Assembly (NCBI GenBank): GCA_002698785.1
Contig: PAAG01000059.1
Coordinates: 647,791 to 711,790, forward strand
DNA from: Verrucomicrobiales bacterium
GTDB lineage: Bacteria > Verrucomicrobiota > Verrucomicrobiia > Verrucomicrobiales > DEV007
Direction of reading: 5' to 3'
Length of the DNA stretch: 64,000 nucleotides
Position numbers and translations under genes: made by a program. Shown piece after piece: positions 60,299 through 64,000 of this stretch. A model generated the notes under the pieces. That model had not been told where the DNA came from and made no database searches. It worked only from the letters and a program-made list of their open reading frames with translations. Positions within the stretch are counted from its first letter, which is position 1, and each line of letters begins with the position of its first letter.

Positions 60299-62998
60299 AT
60301 GAAAAAGAAACACTTTTGCGTCCTACTCCTTCCGCTGGCTCTTCACACGACAGCCGTAGCACAAGATTCCGAATTAGAAATCTCGGCTGAGGAATTCCCT
60401 CGAATCCCCGCTGTCGAACCGGCTGATGTCATGTCCACTTTCGAGTTGGAACCCGGTTTTAAGATGCAACTGTCAGCTCACGAGCCCAATGTCATGGATC
60501 CGATTGCCATGACTTTCGATGAAAGAGGCCGCGCCTATGTTCTCGAAATGCGCGGCTACTCCGAAAGGCGCGAGGAAGCACTTGGACAAGTCCGCCTCCT
60601 CACAGACAAAAATGGGGACGGCATCTTTGATCAATCTTCAATATTCAAAGAGGGCCTGAAGTGGCCCACCGCGATTACCTGCTACAAGGGAGGAGTTTTC
60701 GTTGGGGCCACTCCTGACATCTATTACCTCAAGGACACGGATGGCGATGGAGTTTGTGACGAACAGAAAACCGTGTTCACCGGATTCGGTGGCGGAAACC
60801 TCAGGCTCAATATGCAGGCTTTGTTCAATAGCCTGCGCTGGGGACCCGACAACCGGATCTGGGGAGCCACGGCCCGAAACGGCGGCCTGGTTTCAAACCC
60901 AAACGATGACACCTTCGAACCAGTTCTTCTTCGAGGAGCTGACTTCTCCTTCGATCCCGAGAAACTCGATCTGCGTGCCGAAAACGGAACCGCACAGTAC
61001 GGAATGAGCTTCGACTCCGAAGGCCGACGCTACGTCTGTTCCAATTCGAAACACATTGTCTGGGTTGCCTATGAAAGACATCAGGTAAATCCAAACCCCT
61101 GGTATTCACTCCCCGATCCACTTGTCGACATTCCCAATGACGGTGCCGCAGCGCCCGTCTACCGGATCAGCCCCGATGAACCTTGGCGCATTGTCAGGAC
61201 AAGATGGCGAGTCGCAGGGGTAGTGAAAGGCGTCGTCGAGGGCGGGGGCCGTGTCTCCGGTTACTTCACCTCTGCAACCGGAGTCCACCTTTACTGGGGA
61301 ACAGCATTCCCTGACAAGTTTAGAAACAACGCATTCATCGGCGATGTCGGAAGCAACTTGGTCCATCGAAAGGTAATCGATTTTCCAGAGGACTCCGTTC
61401 AACCAATTGCCCATCGCGAAAACCCAGAGGAGAAAACCGAATTTCTTCGTAGCGCAGACAATTGGTTTCGCCCCACCAGTTTCGCGACCGGCCCCGACGG
61501 CGCCCTTTACCTGACAGACATGTATCGTGAGACCATCGAACATCCGTGGTCCCTTCCCGAACCAATAAAGAAACATCTCGACCTGAATAGCGGTTTTGAT
61601 CGTGGCCGCATCTACCGCATCACGCCTGAAGATTTCATCTCCTCTCCACCTCCCGACCTGGCAGGGATGGGTACAGAAGAATTAGAGAACCTGGCAAACC
61701 ACCCGAACGACTGGACACAGACGACGGCAAGACGCCTCCTTTTCGAGCGTGGTCAACCAGCGCTCCCCAAACCGGCTGTAGAGCCCTTTCCGGCACTCCT
61801 GTCATCGAAAAAGCCACTTTTAGATCACACCAAGCAAGCAGCCACAGATCCCTGGATCCGAGCTGCTTTTCTCAATTCCCTCAAAACATCACAGGATCTT
61901 GCAAAGGCATGGACTGAAACCGAAAACCTTCGCGGAAGCGATCTTCGAATAGACCTTGCGGAGGTAATTGGGCGCAGTGGCAACTCCGAACTCATATCTA
62001 CCGTCGCGACCGAACTGGCAGCAAGTTCCCCAACCCCCAATATCGTCCAACAAATCGTGGCCCTCCAAACCGGCATGAAATACGCCAAGGTAAATTGGCT
62101 CAGCGTCACAGGCCCCGACCAGTGGAAGCCTTTGATCTCACGCGCCATGGCTGTGCTCCAGGTTCCCAATGCCAATTCCGAAAATCAGATTGCCGCCGTT
62201 CGCCTTCTTGGGCTGCTGGCGGGAGGTGAAGCAAAGGAGACCTTACAAAACGCACTCCTCTCATCAGGAGACGATGAGGAGTTGAACACAGCGATCGCTC
62301 TGGCAATCCACGACAATGAATATCTGATCGACCATTTCCCCAATCTGACCGACGGAGCAAAAGCAAGCATCTCACGCAGAATAGGCTCAAACAAAATAGC
62401 GTCTCTTCATCTCCTCGATAAGGTAAAGGCCGGCGAAATCGCTCTCTCCGAGGTTCCTGCGAGTCTGCTCGATCAAATTCGCAACAGCAAAGAAAAACAG
62501 GTCGAGAGAATGGCCCATGAGGTTCTCCCACCTGTCGTCTCCCGTGCTGATGTAATCGCAGAATACGAAGCAGCCCTAAAACTAGAGACCGACCGGGAAC
62601 GCGGCAAAACGGCTTTTGCGAAGGCATGCTCGGCCTGCCACGTGTCTCACGAGGGACAGGGAATCAATCTTGGCCCACCCATTGCCACATTCGCGACAGC
62701 AGGAAAAGACTCTTTGTTGAACAACATCCTCGATCCAAATAAAGAAGTCGCACCGCAGTACCAGGCTTATACTTTTGAACTCAAGGATGAACCTCCGATT
62801 CTGGCGCTCATTACTTCAGAAACTCCTGACGAAGTGACTCTTCGCGCTCCTGGGGGAATCGAGAAAACATTCCCACGCACGCAGGTGGCATCGATGTCAG
62901 GCCTGGGACAATCACTTATGCCTGAGGGACTCGAAGCCACTCTCACAGTGCAGGAAATGGCGGATCTCCTTGCTTACCTGACCTCCCCTGCTCAGTAG
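60299..62998 (+). CDS. PVC-type dehydrogenase with HEAT-like region and cytochrome c domain
   Basis: 899 residues. A signal peptide (KKKHFCVLLLPLALHTTAVA) is followed by an N-terminal propeller-like domain of the PVC membrane-bound dehydrogenase type (ELEPGFKMQLSAHEPNVMDP, MTFDERGRAYVLEMRGY, TDKNGDGIFDQSSIFKEGLK). The middle (~460-750) is helical and HEAT-like. The C-terminus has a haem c motif CSACHVSH at about residue 777 with a later methionine candidate (SLMPEGLEATLT). Such proteins are predicted periplasmic sugar or alcohol oxidases that pass electrons to the cytochrome. Divergent from the amidohydrolase gene, with which it may share regulation. Confidence 0.93.
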   Translation: MKKKHFCVLLLPLALHTTAVAQDSELEISAEEFPRIPAVEPADVMSTFELEPGFKMQLSAHEPNVMDPIAMTFDERGRAYVLEMRGYSERREEALGQVRLLTDKNGDGIFDQSSIFKEGLKWPTAITCYKGGVFVGATPDIYYLKDTDGDGVCDEQKTVFTGFGGGNLRLNMQALFNSLRWGPDNRIWGATARNGGLVSNPNDDTFEPVLLRGADFSFDPEKLDLRAENGTAQYGMSFDSEGRRYVCSNSKHIVWVAYERHQVNPNPWYSLPDPLVDIPNDGAAAPVYRISPDEPWRIVRTRWRVAGVVKGVVEGGGRVSGYFTSATGVHLYWGTAFPDKFRNNAFIGDVGSNLVHRKVIDFPEDSVQPIAHRENPEEKTEFLRSADNWFRPTSFATGPDGALYLTDMYRETIEHPWSLPEPIKKHLDLNSGFDRGRIYRITPEDFISSPPPDLAGMGTEELENLANHPNDWTQTTARRLLFERGQPALPKPAVEPFPALLSSKKPLLDHTKQAATDPWIRAAFLNSLKTSQDLAKAWTETENLRGSDLRIDLAEVIGRSGNSELISTVATELAASSPTPNIVQQIVALQTGMKYAKVNWLSVTGPDQWKPLISRAMAVLQVPNANSENQIAAVRLLGLLAGGEAKETLQNALLSSGDDEELNTAIALAIHDNEYLIDHFPNLTDGAKASISRRIGSNKIASLHLLDKVKAGEIALSEVPASLLDQIRNSKEKQVERMAHEVLPPVVSRADVIAEYEAALKLETDRERGKTAFAKACSACHVSHEGQGINLGPPIATFATAGKDSLLNNILDPNKEVAPQYQAYTFELKDEPPILALITSETPDEVTLRAPGGIEKTFPRTQVASMSGLGQSLMPEGLEATLTVQEMADLLAYLTSPAQ

Positions 62999-63046
62999 CG
63001 ATTCCCTCCTTGATCCCAAGAGCGGAAGACGGAAGTTGCACTGCAC

Positions 63047-63988
63047 ATGCCCGTCTTCCTCCAGATCTTTTTTGAAGTCTGCCTCCCGATCCTGCTCGTC
63101 ATCGGGTTTGGGTGGGGCATTGATCGCATTTTCAATATCGACCTGCGTACCTTGGTAAAACTTAACATTTACCTGTTCGTTCCAGCGTTCATCCTGACCA
63201 AGCTCTCCACTTCTACCCTTGAAGGGGAAATCGGTCTCGCCGTCGTCGGGTTCACTGTCTGCATCATCATCAGCATGGGGATAATCAGCTGGTTAGTCTG
63301 CGCCCTTCGAAAGAGCCCACCATCGGAGCGCTACGCGATGCAACTGAGCACGATGATCTACAATTGCGGCAACTGGGGCATTCCCTTGATGATCCTCGCA
63401 TTCTCAGAACTCGGCAGTGTCATTCAAGTATTCGTGCTCGCCACGATGAATCTGACTAGCTTCTCGGTCGGTGTATTTCTGGCGAATGCAGGGAGTGCAG
63501 AGAAAAAAGGTCGATTTCTCCCCATTCTGAAGCAGCCGTCTCCCTGGGCCATTGTGGTCGCCCTAACCCTTCGTTATTTCGAAAACCCTGCCGAAGAGAT
63601 AACGTTCATCTGGATGCCCCTCACCTATCTGGCAAACGCCCTTGTGGCTTTCGCGTTGATCACTCTGGGAGTCCAACTTTCCAAGACAAAGCCTCCCCAT
63701 CCCCGAGGGGCCTTGAGCTATTCTCTCGTCATCCGACTCCTTGGAGGACCGGCGATAGCCATATTGTTGACATGGATTTTTGGCTTCTCTGGAGAGCTCG
63801 CTGCCATCCTTATTCTTGGCACAGCAGCCCCGACAGCGGTAAATACCGCCTTGCTCGCCCACGAGTTCAACGCCGACAGCCGTTTTGCAGCAGCAGCCGT
63901 TTTCTACTCTACACTGGCCGCCTCGATTGTAGTTACGCTACTCCTCGCGATCTTACGAGCGGGGTGGATACCCTGGGCGGCACACTAG
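63047..63988 (+). CDS. AEC-family transporter (auxin efflux carrier type)
   Basis: 313 residues, about ten membrane helices (VFLQIFFEVCLPILLVIGFG at the start). The AEC fold is supported by the middle motif MIYNCGNWGIPLMILAFSEL and by the C-terminal GTAAPTAVNTALLAHEFNAD, where these carriers keep small and polar residues at the helix breaks. Members export malate, other carboxylates or hydrophobic acids by facilitated or proton-linked transport. Substrate unknown. It follows the PVC dehydrogenase by 48 bases and could be co-transcribed. Twelve bases remain before the window ends. Confidence 0.9.
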   Translation: MPVFLQIFFEVCLPILLVIGFGWGIDRIFNIDLRTLVKLNIYLFVPAFILTKLSTSTLEGEIGLAVVGFTVCIIISMGIISWLVCALRKSPPSERYAMQLSTMIYNCGNWGIPLMILAFSELGSVIQVFVLATMNLTSFSVGVFLANAGSAEKKGRFLPILKQPSPWAIVVALTLRYFENPAEEITFIWMPLTYLANALVAFALITLGVQLSKTKPPHPRGALSYSLVIRLLGGPAIAILLTWIFGFSGELAAILILGTAAPTAVNTALLAHEFNADSRFAAAAVFYSTLAASIVVTLLLAILRAGWIPWAAH

Positions 63989-64000
63989 AACTTATCCCAA

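Overview
The window looks like part of a PVC-superphylum chromosome, most likely a Verrucomicrobiota bacterium (probably marine or particle-associated; this is inference). It carries several families typical of that group: a planctomycete-type cytochrome/DUF1549/DUF1553 protein paired with a Tat-exported DUF1501 protein, a PVC-type dehydrogenase with HEAT region and haem motif, a formylglycine sulfatase, a sigma factor plus FecR operon, and a LacI/AraC hybrid (XylR-type) sugar regulator. Genes are tightly packed, often with 1-4 base start/stop overlaps. I saw no tRNA, rRNA, insertion sequence, prophage or CRISPR array. No stretch without a gene exceeds 300 bases.

Layout. 1-6.6 kb (minus strand): a polyprenyl diphosphate synthase cut by the window edge, a membrane-anchored degenerate von Willebrand A protein coupled to it, an exported sulfatase, a small secretin-like exported protein and a lipase-maturation-factor-like membrane protein. 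6.7-8.8 kb (plus): RraA-like protein and M81 (MlrC-like) metallopeptidase, overlapping by one base. 8.8-14 kb: galactose module galK-galM-sodium symporter (minus) facing a divergent XylR-type regulator. 14-21.3 kb: a small membrane protein, then a coupled plus-strand operon sigma factor - FecR/DNRLRE - PSD1 cytochrome protein with a LamG-like insertion - DUF1501.

21.3-43.8 kb is the most distinctive region. It holds a complete type I secretion system (ABC exporter, HlyD adaptor and a TolC-family channel), a 3,994-residue cadherin-like/tandem-95 giant surface protein with about 27 repeats, two TPR glycosyltransferase-type proteins (one fused to a sulfotransferase-like domain) and two adjacent trypsin-like proteins, one with a full catalytic triad and one apparently dead. 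Its intergenic regions are very AT-rich and carry perfect inverted repeats, two of which share a TTGTAAT half-site. My reading is a dedicated system that makes, possibly glycosylates in the cytoplasm, exports and possibly trims a giant adhesin.

43.9-64 kb is mostly housekeeping and envelope genes: SLC13-type permease with TrkA-C domains, MGMT-type repair protein, DUF3820 protein, an orphan, a pseudo-receiver protein whose start codon lies two bases from uvrA, uvrA, a peroxiredoxin-like exported protein, chromate transporter, DsbD, an unknown exported protein coupled to an exported TPR-CHAT protease, a glycerophosphodiester phosphodiesterase overlapping a Tat-exported amidohydrolase, the PVC dehydrogenase and an AEC-family carrier.
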